Below, in pieces: positions 17,726 through 27,089 of a stretch of DNA of 64,000 nt. The DNA lies in NCBI RefSeq assembly GCF_030161635.1, contig NZ_BSUO01000002.1, forward strand, positions 1 to 64,000, given 5' to 3'. The translations under genes and the position numbers were made by a program. This DNA is from Mobilicoccus caccae (GTDB taxonomy: Bacteria; Actinomycetota; Actinomycetes; Actinomycetales; Dermatophilaceae). The notes beneath the pieces are model-generated. The model was not told the DNA's origin and made no database searches. It saw only the letters and a program-made list of their open reading frames with translations. Every line of letters begins with the position of its first letter. Positions within the stretch are counted from its first letter, which is position 1.

Positions 17726-20362
17726 ATGGGCACGTTCGGGTCTCTTTTCGGCCGGCGGACCGCCGCGGCGCCACCGCAGTATCGCGCCATCGCGCCGGGT
17801 GTCGTCGTGACCGACGACGCCGTGTGGGGCGTCTATTCGTTGCGCAGCACCAACAGCGACGTGAAGGGCGAGAGTTCTTTGGACCGTGAGCACGACGATG
17901 CCCTGTCGGCTTTCCGTGTGCTCACCGGCCGCGAGGCTCATCTCAAGGTCGTGTGGGGCCGGATCAGCGGTGATACCTACTTGGCTGGTCTGGACCTGCC
18001 CGCGGTCGACGTGCCCGGACGGCCGCGTGTGCGGGAGTGGGCCGAGACCCGTGCCGACAGCATCGACGAGCTGGACTTGCCCGAGCGGCAGGTGTTGTTG
18101 AGCGTCAAGCTGTTGTCCCGCAAGGGATACCGCGGCAGCGGTCGTTCGCTGGGGTTGACGGCTGGCACGGTGTCGTCGGCGGAAATGGCGGAGGCTTTGT
18201 CCTTGTCGGTGCAGCTGGGACGCCAGCTCGCGCACACGCTGTGGCGGGCGCAGGCCGCGAGCACGGAGACGATCGCGTGGTCTATCTCGCGTGAGATGCA
18301 CCGTGGCGCCGAGATTCCGGCATCGGATCAGCTCAAGGGCGCGCAGCTTGCGCGCCTGGTGTCCGGGCGTGCCGAGCCGATGCCGGATCATCTGCGCATC
18401 GTCGATGCCCGTGGGGAGGTCGTGTCTTTCGTGCGCGTCCTGGCCTTGACCGACTTCCCCGAGGTGATGGTCACGCCCGGTCAGGAGTGGATCGCCTGCC
18501 TGAATGGTCTGACGACCGTGCCGTTGATGTTGGAGGGGTGGGAGGAGCCCGCCCCGGTTCACGTCCTGGCTGATGTCTCGATCCGCATTTCCGTTCTTCG
18601 AGGGCAGCAGGCCGTCAGCAAGGTCGGCAGCGTGCGTGTGTTGGCAAAGGAACAGCGCATCGAGGCCGGTAAGAGCAGCGCCGGTGAGCCCTCAGACCAT
18701 GTTTTGACCGCCGAGGATGAGACGGCGCAGATGGAGATGGCGTTGCAGCGTCACCATGTGCAGCTCGACGAGGATCACCCGCGCATCATCATTTCGGCGT
18801 CGAGCATTGAGGAGCTGGAAGCCAAGTCCGCCGCCGTCGTTGCTTGCTACGACGCCATCGGGATCACGGCGTGGGTTGCTGAGGATGAGCAGCGCGATCT
18901 TTGGTTGGAACAGCTGATCGGCGACCGGGTGCGTGTCCCTGATTTGGGACACCACCGCGACACGCACGCTCTGGCGCAGTCGTGGTTTTGGGCCGGGTCG
19001 CAGGTGGGCTCGGCCGACCCGAGCGTGCCAGCCATCGGATTCACGACCGGCCTGACGGCGACGCTGGTCCGATTCCTGTGCACCGAGGCGACGGCAGCCG
19101 CGGATGCGCCCCTGACTCTCCTGACCGGACGCACACGCCGCGGTAAGACGGTGGCGATGATGTTGGCCGCGCTGGATGCGTGCTTGGCTCCGCAGAATCA
19201 GGCTTTGGAGCCATACGTGTTTCTGCCGGACGTGAAGGGCGACGGCAAGGGGCTCGTCGACGCGGCTCGACGTTTCGATGTTCCGGGCCGGGTGATCTCC
19301 GTTCTTGAGGCTCACGCTGGCGCGCTCGATGCTTTCGTGGCGACGGAGCCGGATTTCGCGCCCGATGCCGCCGCCGGACAGCTCGCCCTTCTGCTGCCGC
19401 ACCGGATCGCCGCTGACCACGAGGACGTGATTCAGCAGGCCGTGGCCGGCGAGGTGGAGGCCCACCCCGACGATCCGCGGTCTTGGCGTGTGGTCGCGAG
19501 CATTCTCGAACGCGGAAAGCAGGACCCCCGATGGGATCGAGTCGGGAAGACGCTAGACGCGGTGACCCGCTCGGGGTACGGCCGCTTGATCGCCGGGCGC
19601 CCTAGCGGGGAGGGCGTGGAGTTGAGTCGTGAGGCCGGGATCACGGTGTTGGACCTGCCCCTGCCGCAGCTTCCCGAGGCTGGGAAGCCGGCGACCGACT
19701 GGACCGCGCCGCAGCGTGCGCAGGTCGCGGCCCTGCGCGGAATGCTGGCTTGGTGCTCCATGATGGCCGCGTCGATTCGGGAGCGGCGGCGGGTGAAGGT
19801 GCTGGCGATTCCCGAGGCTCACGTGCTTCTCGCGACAAGCGACGGGCGGGCCTGGTTGGAGCAGATGTGCCGCATGGCGGCGTTCATGGGGGTCTCGCTG
19901 TTGGCGGACTCTCAGGACGTCGAGGGCATCGCGGACGTCCCCGGCATCGTCGAGGGCCTGTCGAGCACGTTCGCGTTCGCGCAGCGCACCCAGCGGCAGC
20001 AACAGGAGCTCGTGCGTTTGATGCGCCTTGATTCGGACAGCGACGCCCCGCACGTCATCGCCACGTTGGACCGGGACGAGAGCGACCTCGACGGCAATAG
20101 CAAGCGGGGTGTGCGCCGCGGGCACTGTCTGGCGCAGGACAGGTGGGGCGACGTGGCCACGATGCAGTGGGTGTTGCCCTCGGCCGAAGTCCTTGCGCTG
20201 CTGGATACGTCCGGCGCGGCAGCGGCTGAGCGTGATGAGCGGTACCGCGCATCCATGCAGGACATGACAGAGGAGCACACCGTCGACAGCGACGTGCTGG
20301 ACGTCGCCAGTGATTGGGAGCCGGTGCCGGTGAGTGCCGGCGACTTCGAGGAGAGGCCATGA
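17726..20362 (+). CDS. VirB4-like conjugation ATPase (SCO6880 type)
   Basis: 878 residues, the usual VirB4 size. Walker A GRTRRGKT at about residues 467-474. The expected Walker B position reads KVLAIPEAHVLL (near residue 691): Asp is replaced by Pro-Glu, an oddity shared by some actinobacterial homologues. RQQQELVRLMRLDSD near residue 755 is the C-terminal conserved arginine region. Powers substrate passage and pilus-like assembly at the inner face of the membrane. Encoded in one operon with VirB8-, VirB3- and VirB6-like proteins. Confidence 0.85.
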   Translation: MGTFGSLFGRRTAAAPPQYRAIAPGVVVTDDAVWGVYSLRSTNSDVKGESSLDREHDDALSAFRVLTGREAHLKVVWGRISGDTYLAGLDLPAVDVPGRPRVREWAETRADSIDELDLPERQVLLSVKLLSRKGYRGSGRSLGLTAGTVSSAEMAEALSLSVQLGRQLAHTLWRAQAASTETIAWSISREMHRGAEIPASDQLKGAQLARLVSGRAEPMPDHLRIVDARGEVVSFVRVLALTDFPEVMVTPGQEWIACLNGLTTVPLMLEGWEEPAPVHVLADVSIRISVLRGQQAVSKVGSVRVLAKEQRIEAGKSSAGEPSDHVLTAEDETAQMEMALQRHHVQLDEDHPRIIISASSIEELEAKSAAVVACYDAIGITAWVAEDEQRDLWLEQLIGDRVRVPDLGHHRDTHALAQSWFWAGSQVGSADPSVPAIGFTTGLTATLVRFLCTEATAAADAPLTLLTGRTRRGKTVAMMLAALDACLAPQNQALEPYVFLPDVKGDGKGLVDAARRFDVPGRVISVLEAHAGALDAFVATEPDFAPDAAAGQLALLLPHRIAADHEDVIQQAVAGEVEAHPDDPRSWRVVASILERGKQDPRWDRVGKTLDAVTRSGYGRLIAGRPSGEGVELSREAGITVLDLPLPQLPEAGKPATDWTAPQRAQVAALRGMLAWCSMMAASIRERRRVKVLAIPEAHVLLATSDGRAWLEQMCRMAAFMGVSLLADSQDVEGIADVPGIVEGLSSTFAFAQRTQRQQQELVRLMRLDSDSDAPHVIATLDRDESDLDGNSKRGVRRGHCLAQDRWGDVATMQWVLPSAEVLALLDTSGAAAAERDERYRASMQDMTEEHTVDSDVLDVASDWEPVPVSAGDFEERP

Positions 20363-21072
20363 CGCACAACGACGACCACGAGCAGCCACACCTTCGCCTC
20401 GTGCCGGGTGACCACGGCTCCGATGAGATGCCGGAGAGCTGGGACGAACCGGAGATGCCGGCGGCGCATGATCAGGCGGGAGTGCGCCCCGCGCGGGTGC
20501 GCCGGTCGGGAATGCGGTGGCCGCAGTGGGGCCGACTCCGTTGGACCTTGACCGGGTTGCTCGTCGCGCTCGGTGTGTGGTGGGTCGCCGCGCACGCGGT
20601 GACCCCGGCGAGCTATCAGGCACCGCCGGCCGCTGCTCCCTCGGTGAGTCAGGCACCGCAGGTCACCACGGCGATCCAGACCGCCATCCGCTACGAGACT
20701 GCCATCCAGAGCGGTGACAAGACGGTTGCGTGTGGCTTGGAGCCCGATCCCGTTACGTGCGAACGAATCTACGGCTCGGCGCGAGTGGGGAACCGCCTCA
20801 TCGAGCCAGTCTCGGTGGTACAGGCGACGCCGGTTGTTACCTTGCCGAACGGGGCGGGTGGGCAGACTCGCGGCGTCGGCATCCTCGTGCAGTGGCAGGC
20901 CGAGGGACAGAACCGTCTCCGGTCCGCCATCCTGGTCGACGACGCCACGGGCAAGGTCGTCAAGCGGGTCACGATCGGCTCGGGGAACGCCACGACGCCG
21001 CTCGAAACGCTCCTCGGGGGGCACTTCCGTGAGGCCGGCCCTTTTCGTTCGCCAGACAGCCGCGGCGGTTAG
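20359..21072 (+). CDS. single-span membrane protein of the transfer operon
   Basis: 237 residues, ATGA overlap with virB4. Cytoplasmic N-terminus of about 60 residues, one span (RWTLTGLLVALGVWWVAAHA), outer domain of about 150 residues with two Cys (VACGLEPDPVTCERIYG) that could form a disulfide. May be a second VirB8-fold scaffold. Its end overlaps the start of the next gene by 44 nt. Confidence 0.65.
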   Translation: MTHNDDHEQPHLRLVPGDHGSDEMPESWDEPEMPAAHDQAGVRPARVRRSGMRWPQWGRLRWTLTGLLVALGVWWVAAHAVTPASYQAPPAAAPSVSQAPQVTTAIQTAIRYETAIQSGDKTVACGLEPDPVTCERIYGSARVGNRLIEPVSVVQATPVVTLPNGAGGQTRGVGILVQWQAEGQNRLRSAILVDDATGKVVKRVTIGSGNATTPLETLLGGHFREAGPFRSPDSRGG

Positions 21073-23085
21073 CCCGACAACCCCCGATGGTCTCGGCGGT
21101 CTGCTCACCCTGCCCTCCTTGGCCGGTGGCAGTGGCACGACCCTGCTGGAACAGGTGGGGTTGAACGCCTACATCGTGTCCTCGGACCTCGGTCTTACCG
21201 ACGTCGTGGCTCAATCGGCCTACGTGCTTTATGAGCCCCTTCAAGAAATCGCGCTGATGCTGACCCGTCTCGCGGTGGCTCTGCCGTGGTGGGCGACCCG
21301 GCTGACCTCAGTCGAGGTCGCCGCACCGCTGGGAGCAGAGGTGAGTGCCATCTCCGGTGACCTCATGCTCTGGCTTTTCCCGACCGCCCTCATCCTCGGC
21401 GGGCTGGGCGTGCTGTGGTCGCACTTCACCGGGCGCGGTTACATGTCCCCGCTGATCGGACTCCTCGTGGGGGACTCCTCGCGGCGGGGTTCGCCATCGA
21501 CGGTTCCCGACTCCTCGGCTCGCTCGATGATGGGCGCCAGCTCCTCTCATCCTCTGTTTCAAACCTGGGCACCACCGGGCAGGCGCAGCTTGACATGCCG
21601 TTCAAATTCGACGGCGGCGCCGTCACCGGCGGCACTCACCAAGAGCAGCTTGCGCGTCGCACGGGTGACGCGCAGTGGCGCGTCTTCGGCGTCACGCCCT
21701 GGTGCCAGACGCAGTTCGGGTCGCTTGAGGCATGCAAACGGTACGGCCCCGACTGGGTGAAGTTGAAGACCGACGACGAGCGCAAGCAATACATCGACAA
21801 GGTCATAAAGCCTTCTGAGGGTGGAGATGACGCCCCCACCGTGAGGTTCGTTCAGGGGCATGATCCTTCGGGTCGTATCGCCACGTCGCTCATAGCCGTG
21901 CTGATCGGTGGGGGCTTGTTCCTGGTGAACGCGTCCCTTGCCATCGGTTCTGTTCTGCCGTGGACGACGGCGTTGATCCTGCTGGTGTTCGGTGTGCTGT
22001 GGGCATGTCTGCTGATGGTGGGCGGATGGGCCGGACGAGTGGGCTCGGAAATCTTCTTGCTGATCGCGGGGCTGACGGTCCTGTCGGGGATCATTCTGGG
22101 CATCATCAGCGCCGCGCAGATCATCAACGGAGTCGTGATCGCGGCGACCGTCTCGGAGGGTTATCTCCCGGCCGCGGTTTTCGGTTTCGCCACACTCGCG
22201 GGAGCCCTGCGGGCCAAGACCTATTTGGAGCGGGTGCTGACCGGCGGTGGAGCATCGTCGGGTTGGGGACGCCTCGGGGCATATCTGGCGCTTCGGGGGC
22301 TCGGTAACACGGCCCGGTCCCTGGTTGGCTCCGGTCGAGGCCGTCAGCGTCAACGCAGCTCTCAAGGCCAGGACCAGGGCCGCGGCCGGGGCCGCGGGAC
22401 GTACGAGGACGACCCGCCCAACGACGGCACCGGCGGCGGCGACGGTGATGCAGGTGGCGGCACCGGCGGTGGCCGACCCGGCATCGGAGGCGGGCCGCGT
22501 CGTGTCCTGGGTGGAGCACGACGCGACGCGACGCGGCCCGGTAGCCGGCCGAGTGCTCGTCGGCCTGGAACCAAGGGCGGCCCGACCCGCTCTGACGGCG
22601 ATTCGGGACGACCTAGTGCCGCGCCAGGAGGCGCCCCGACGAGACGTCCAGGAGAATCACGACGCACTCAGCGAGAGGAGACGTCAGTCCCCGAGGACCT
22701 CGCGTACTTGGCAACACTGACCGGGACGGATGGACCGTTGTCTCCCAATCGCCGACGTGTCTGGGCCAACCCCAGCACCGGCGGCGAGACCCGAGGGACG
22801 CGGCGGTCCTCGTCCAGCGGTGGCGGGTCGTCCTCGTCGTCGTCGGCCGCGCCGAGTGCGCGGCGGTCCTCGTCCAGCGGTGGCGGGTCGTCCTCGTCGT
22901 CGTCGGCCGCGCCGAGTGCGCGGCGGTCCTCGTCCAGCGGTGGCGGGTCGTCCTCGAACCGAGCAGGAGCGCAGCCGGCGGGTGAGCGCACTCCTCGGCC
23001 GCGAGCACGCACCGGCTACAGCCAGCCCGCGCCGAGGCGGCGCCGCAGTGGTGGTCCTGAGAATCCGGGAGGTAACGAGCGATGA
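21029..23085 (+). CDS. VirB6/TrbL-type polytopic membrane protein (one-base frameshift)
   Basis: GTG 21029 onward codes RPALFVRQTAAAVSP, a long periplasmic loop and several spans. The frame breaks in GGGGG at about 21470; one added G gives LVGGLLAAGFAIDGSRLLG and continues to 23085, about 685 residues. Spans are visible at LWLFPTALILGGLGVLW, LIAVLIGGGLFLV, ALILLVFGVLWACLLMVGG and FLLIAGLTVLSGIILGII. The C-terminal 220 residues are Gly/Arg/Ser-rich and include a 20-residue exact repeat. VirB6-type proteins form the membrane channel for DNA. Confidence 0.75.
22801..22957 (+). repeat. 60-bp exact tandem repeat in the channel-protein gene
   Basis: Two full identical 60-bp units (22801-22860, 22861-22920) and 37 bp of a third, encoding RRSSSSGGGSSSSSSAAPSA. 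Slippage-prone. Confidence 0.9.
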
Positions 23086-23723
23086 ACTGGCGTGACTACG
23101 ACGACGCCGAGCTGGATGCGGTTGTTCCTGACCATGCACCACCTCCCCCGCCTCCGGAGTCGGTCGAGAAGGCTCAGCGGTCGGGGGGCCGGTGGTGGCC
23201 GGTGGTGGCCGCGGTTCTCGCCGCGGCGGTCCTCCTTGGCGCTGTGCTCTGGTTCCGGGATCGTCCGGAAGCGCCGGCTACGCCGCCGGCGGCTGCAACG
23301 ACGTCGCAGCCGACCGCGGCCCCTGCCCCGCCCGTTGACACCCCGGAGTCAACCGCACCCGCGCCCTCAGCGCCGCAAGATGCCGATGCAGCCTCGGTCC
23401 GTGCCGCGGAAGCGTTCGTGGCAGCGTGGCGAGCACCTGGGACACCGGAGGCGCGACGGGCAGGCTTGGTGAAGGTGACGACGCCGCGTCTGGCGACGAC
23501 GCTGAGTGAGGTCGATCCGGCGACCTTGCCCGCGCCCGTCGGCGCATCGCACGTCGTGGCCCGCTCCGGGGCCACTTCGACGGTCAGTCTGGACCTCGAC
23601 GACGCCTCGACGCTGATGCTCGGTCTTACCGACACGGCGGGCCGAGTCGTCGTCACCACCGTGGGCCGCACCGCAGCGGGTGCCCCGGCGCCGACACTTC
23701 CGACCGCGCAAGGGTCATCGTGA
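23082..23723 (+). CDS. single-span VirB8-like transfer protein
   Basis: 213 residues, ATGA overlap. Pro-rich N-terminus, span at about 39-58 (WWPVVAAVLAAAVLLGAVLW), Pro/Thr/Ala linker, then a small outer domain (AAEAFVAAWRAPGTPEARRA ... ATTLSEVDP) like the NTF2-type domain of VirB8 relatives. The role is inferred from position and layout. Confidence 0.6.
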   Translation: MNWRDYDDAELDAVVPDHAPPPPPPESVEKAQRSGGRWWPVVAAVLAAAVLLGAVLWFRDRPEAPATPPAAATTSQPTAAPAPPVDTPESTAPAPSAPQDADAASVRAAEAFVAAWRAPGTPEARRAGLVKVTTPRLATTLSEVDPATLPAPVGASHVVARSGATSTVSLDLDDASTLMLGLTDTAGRVVVTTVGRTAAGAPAPTLPTAQGSS

Positions 23724-24814
23724 CCAAGTGGCTCGGTGTTGTCGTCGTGGTGCTCATCGGTCTGCCGCTGGCCTTCCTGGCCTTGCTTTCGGGCCCGAAC
23801 GTGAGTCAGCAGGCCGCAGCCGCGAATGACTGTGGCGCCCCGGAGACGGCCGTTCTGGGCACCTTCACGCCGGGCTCGATCGACGAGGCTCCGTTCGTGG
23901 GGACCGCGAGCAAGACCAAGGCCGAGGCCCGGTCGGTGGCCTCGACGATCATCGCCGTGGGTCAACAGCGCCGGATTCCCCCGCGTGGCTTGGTCATCGC
24001 GATTGCGACAGCGATGCAAGAGAGCCAGCTCCGCAACCTCGATCATGGTGACCGGGATTCCCTGGGGGCGTTCCAGCAGCGCCCCTCGCAGGGGTGGGGC
24101 AGCCCCGCTCAGCTTCAGAATCCGACCTGGGCGGCCGGGCAGTTCTATGACGCGTTGTTGCAGGTGCCGGATTGGCAGCAGATGCCGTTGACCCAGGCGG
24201 CGCAGGCAGTGCAGCGCAGTGGGTTTCCCGACGCCTATGCGCAGTGGGAGGCGTCGGCGCGGGTGATCGTGCAGGCGTACAGCGCGAGCACGAGCACGGC
24301 GGGCTCGGCGTCGACTGCGCCGGTGGCGCCCCTCGATCCGTCTGCACTCAACGCTGCCGCGGAGCAATGCCCCAACGGGGGCGCACCCAACAGCTTCGTC
24401 GGTCCTCTCGTGGGCGCCGACGTGGGCAGCAAGACCGTGAACGCCGGGTTGGCCGAGGTCGCCAAGGGCATCCCCTACAGCTGGGGCGGTGGTGGCCCAT
24501 CCGGGCCGTCCCGCGGATTCGACGCCGGCGCGAGCACCGTTGGTTATGACTGCTCGTCGTTTGCTCAGATGGCGTGGTACCGCGGCAGCGGCGGCACAAT
24601 CACTCTCCCGCGGACGGCCAAGCAGCAGCACGACGCGCTGCCGGCGGTCTCCTTGAGTCAGCTTCAACCCGGCGATCTGCTCTTCTTCGGACCGGGCGGC
24701 GGGCGTGTCACGCACGTCATGGTTTTCGTGGGGAACGGCGCGATCGCCGAAGCACCGCGCACGGGGCTGAGTCTGCGCACGCAAACCGGGTTCATCTCCG
24801 GGGGCGCCTGGTGA
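23720..24814 (+). CDS. lytic transglycosylase / NlpC-P60 cell wall hydrolase (VirB1-like)
   Basis: 364 residues, GTGA overlap. N-terminal membrane anchor or signal, then a lysozyme-like domain (AIATAMQESQLRNLDHGDRD; DSLGAFQQRPSQGWG; catalytic Glu about residue 99). Residues 250-364 form an NlpC/P60 domain with Cys in GYDCSSF (near 277) and His in VTHVMVFVG (near 332). The last residues end abruptly at SGGAW, typical for these proteins. It opens peptidoglycan so the channel can pass. Confidence 0.9.
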   Translation: MTKWLGVVVVVLIGLPLAFLALLSGPNVSQQAAAANDCGAPETAVLGTFTPGSIDEAPFVGTASKTKAEARSVASTIIAVGQQRRIPPRGLVIAIATAMQESQLRNLDHGDRDSLGAFQQRPSQGWGSPAQLQNPTWAAGQFYDALLQVPDWQQMPLTQAAQAVQRSGFPDAYAQWEASARVIVQAYSASTSTAGSASTAPVAPLDPSALNAAAEQCPNGGAPNSFVGPLVGADVGSKTVNAGLAEVAKGIPYSWGGGGPSGPSRGFDAGASTVGYDCSSFAQMAWYRGSGGTITLPRTAKQQHDALPAVSLSQLQPGDLLFFGPGGGRVTHVMVFVGNGAIAEAPRTGLSLRTQTGFISGGAW

Positions 24815-24896
24815 AGCCCTACTACTCCGCGAGGTTCGTCGGCGCGGCGCGTCCAACTTCCAGCTGAGCACCCGATTCATGCATTAGAGAGAGACC

Positions 24897-25130
24897 ATGC
24901 CTCGACAGCCCAACTCCCAGCAGCAGCAGGCCCGCATCTTGCGTCAGTTCTATCTTGACCCCGCCGATGACGCCCTGCTCGACCAGCTCAAGGAAGCCCT
25001 GGGCGAGCGGCACATGGTGCGCGCCTTGCGCTACCTCCTGCGTCAGTACGTGCCAGCGGCAGTGGAGCAGATCGAGCGGGAGGGCCGTCTCGATGGGCAG
25101 CCGCAGGCCGACACCCTGCCGCATACATGA
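24897..25130 (+). CDS. ribbon-helix-helix type small protein
   Basis: 77 residues after GAGAGAGACC. One beta-like strand (RILRQFYLDP) and two helices (DDALLDQLKEALGERH, MVRALRYLLRQYVPAAVEQI) as in RHH DNA-binding proteins. May autoregulate the transfer operon or act in the relaxosome; last gene before a terminator. Confidence 0.6.
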   Translation: MPRQPNSQQQQARILRQFYLDPADDALLDQLKEALGERHMVRALRYLLRQYVPAAVEQIEREGRLDGQPQADTLPHT

Positions 25131-25176
25131 AACCCGGCGGCGTGTCGAAGCACCACGAGGCACCGGGAGGCAATAG

Positions 25177-25218
25177 GTTGAGGCCCGATCCCCCATAGGA
25201 AGGAGACCGGGCCTCAAC
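25177..25218. terminator. terminator of the transfer operon
   Basis: Perfect 11-bp arms GTTGAGGCCCG / CGGGCCTCAAC around a 20-nt loop, no U tract. Confidence 0.6.
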
Positions 25219-25254
25219 AACGACAACGTCTTTGGATGACCTGGCTGGCGCCGA

Positions 25255-26652
25255 TTGCTTGGCGGCCTGACGCGCTCAGCTGGTCAACAACGAAACACTG
25301 ATCACTCGGGAGTCACGATAGCACCACAGGACCCCCGAGAGGGAGTCCTGCGCGCCTTTACGGGGCGCGGCGTGTCGCCGTTGGCGGATGCGTCGGCCGG
25401 CGCCTGTGAGGCCGTGACTACCCCTCTCGGAGAATCAGAGAAAGCATCTCCTCGTCCGCGGACGCGACGTCGGCGGCGGGCTCGCATTGGTGTGCCCCGT
25501 GGCAGTGTGGTGACCACGAATCCCGTCGAATGGCGGCGTCGAGTGCATGACTGGATCGAGGTCCAGTCTTTCCGCCGCGATCTACGTGCCACGATGGTTG
25601 AGCTGGTCAACCATGTGGCATATCAGTGGCGCATCGACGTGGGATGGTCCTCTCCCGGACACGACGTGCTCGCACAAAGAATGGCCCGGAGCACCCGCAC
25701 GGTTTCGCGTGGCATTGCTCGACTCATCGCCGAGGGTTGGCTGATGGAGCTGGCGCCCGGCACGATTGAGTGGGATGCCGAAAGCGATTCTCCCGTCAAT
25801 CTCAGGGCGGAATATGCGCTACTTGTCGAGGCGCCGCAACCCGTCCCGGCCGGGAATCAAGGCGATGGTTCTTGGCTCATGTCGAAGGTCCCTAGGACCC
25901 GCGCTGAGCGGCGTGCTGCCGCTGAGCGGATGCGGGCCGATGATCTGACGCTGCGTCAAATATCGACGCGCTGTCTGGCATCCACGCTGAGGCCCTGGTT
26001 CGCGGCGGGGTGGACCCCGAACGATATCCGTACCGCTATCGCCAAGACACCTTCCGGTGAGGCGTGGACTTTCACGACCACATGGAAATCGGTTGTCGGT
26101 TGTTTGCGGTGGAGGTTGAACCACTGGACCGATGAGGAAGGCAAGCCGTTGCCTCCGCTGTCTCGTCAGCGGGCTCAGGAGGTCCTGCGTCAGCGTGAGG
26201 AGAGCGAGAGGCGTCGCCGGGGAATGGAGCAAGCTCGATCGCGGGGCGAGTTCACCGCGCCGGGATCGCGCCCCGTCGAGGTCGAGGCGTTGCTCGAAGC
26301 GGCTCGTGCTCGGGTGCGCGCCCGCCGGCGGCTGGTGTCTTCTGTGGGGGAACGAAATGGCGACCCATCGGAGAGTTCTACTCTCCTTAGAGAGTCCTCT
26401 TCACGCGCGCGAGGCGATCGCCTCACGCTCGGCGCTCATCGCCGTGAGCGGCCCGGAGAAACGGGCCGGGATCGAGAGGCGACGAGCTGGCGAGCCAAGT
26501 TCGCAGCCGAAATCGAAGCCGGTCGCGGCGAGGCCGCGACGCGGCGACAAGCCGAGACACGGCAAGAACCCGGACGGCTCCGGGGTTTCACTCGGAGCCG
26601 CCTCGGGATACGATCGAGGCGTGTTCCAGACTTGCTCCCCACCTGTTCCTAG
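25255..26652 (+). CDS. winged-HTH replication-type protein
   Basis: Up to 465 residues. A conserved-looking core begins about residue 92 (VEWRRRVHDWIEVQSFRRDL) and has an HTH at GHDVLAQRMARSTRTVSRGI followed by ARLIAEGWLMEL, then a second helical domain (STLRPWFAAGWTPNDIRTAI ... WKSVVGCLRWRLNHW). The C-terminal third is Arg/Glu-rich and disordered. Such proteins accompany actinobacterial transfer and replication loci; this one ends just before the great palindrome at 26667, so it may act on that site. Start uncertain: several GTG codons between 25347 and 25509. Confidence 0.6.
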   Translation: MLGGLTRSAGQQRNTDHSGVTIAPQDPREGVLRAFTGRGVSPLADASAGACEAVTTPLGESEKASPRPRTRRRRRARIGVPRGSVVTTNPVEWRRRVHDWIEVQSFRRDLRATMVELVNHVAYQWRIDVGWSSPGHDVLAQRMARSTRTVSRGIARLIAEGWLMELAPGTIEWDAESDSPVNLRAEYALLVEAPQPVPAGNQGDGSWLMSKVPRTRAERRAAAERMRADDLTLRQISTRCLASTLRPWFAAGWTPNDIRTAIAKTPSGEAWTFTTTWKSVVGCLRWRLNHWTDEEGKPLPPLSRQRAQEVLRQREESERRRRGMEQARSRGEFTAPGSRPVEVEALLEAARARVRARRRLVSSVGERNGDPSESSTLLRESSSRARGDRLTLGAHRRERPGETGRDREATSWRAKFAAEIEAGRGEAATRRQAETRQEPGRLRGFTRSRLGIRSRRVPDLLPTCS

Positions 26653-26666
26653 CCTATTCTTGCGGG

Positions 26667-26794
26667 AACTCCCTCCCCCACCCTGACCAGCGTAAACGCC
26701 TCGCTCCCCAGGACACCACCCACCGCCATCGTCCCTCAGTCAGTGGGTGGTGTCCTGGGGAGCGAGCAGAGTGGTCAGGGTGGGGGAGGGAGTT
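26667..26794. repeat. 128-bp near-perfect palindrome, candidate replication or transfer origin
   Basis: Outer arms of 23 bp (26667-26689 with 26772-26794) and inner arms of 24 bp (26700-26723 with 26743-26766), both perfect; loop of 19 nt. The left spacer GCGTAAACGC is itself a hairpin, the right spacer is only CAGAG. Lies between an HTH replication-type gene and a replication-relaxation gene. Confidence 0.85.
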
Positions 26795-27089
26795 TGGTTG
26801 TGGTGAAGGTTAGGAACAGGTGGGGAGTAGGTTCAATGGTTAAGTCAAGGTTTGGTTGTGGTCAAGGTTGAAGAAGGTTGTGGTTGGGGTAGGTGGTCAG
26901 ATTCAGGTTAAAGCGGGTAGTTGGGGGTGGAGGGTGGTTGTAAGTTTAGGTGGAGTTGGGGTAGTGGTTGCGTTAGGTGATTAGGTGCGGGTTAGAGCGG
27001 GGTGGTCGGGTAGTTGAGGCCGGTTTTTGGTGGGTCGGTTTGTTTTGGGTTGTGTGTAGGTTGGAGTGAAGGTTGAGGAGGTGATTGGT
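26795..27089 (+). other. strongly strand-biased G/T-rich stretch almost lacking C
   Basis: In 26821-27060 I count 13 C in 240 bases while G is about half. GGTT and GGTG motifs recur. No gene is credible on either strand. The bias begins exactly at the end of the palindrome and fades inside the next gene. Confidence 0.85.

Noticed and set aside
22801..22957. Regular repeats that could look like a CRISPR array
   Set aside because: 60-bp units are directly adjacent without spacers and encode a Ser/Gly/Arg repeat in frame with the channel protein.
23174..24880. 568-codon open frame on the minus strand across the wall-hydrolase gene
   Set aside because: Arg/His-rich antisense of a gene with clear catalytic motifs; no start signal; high-GC shadow.
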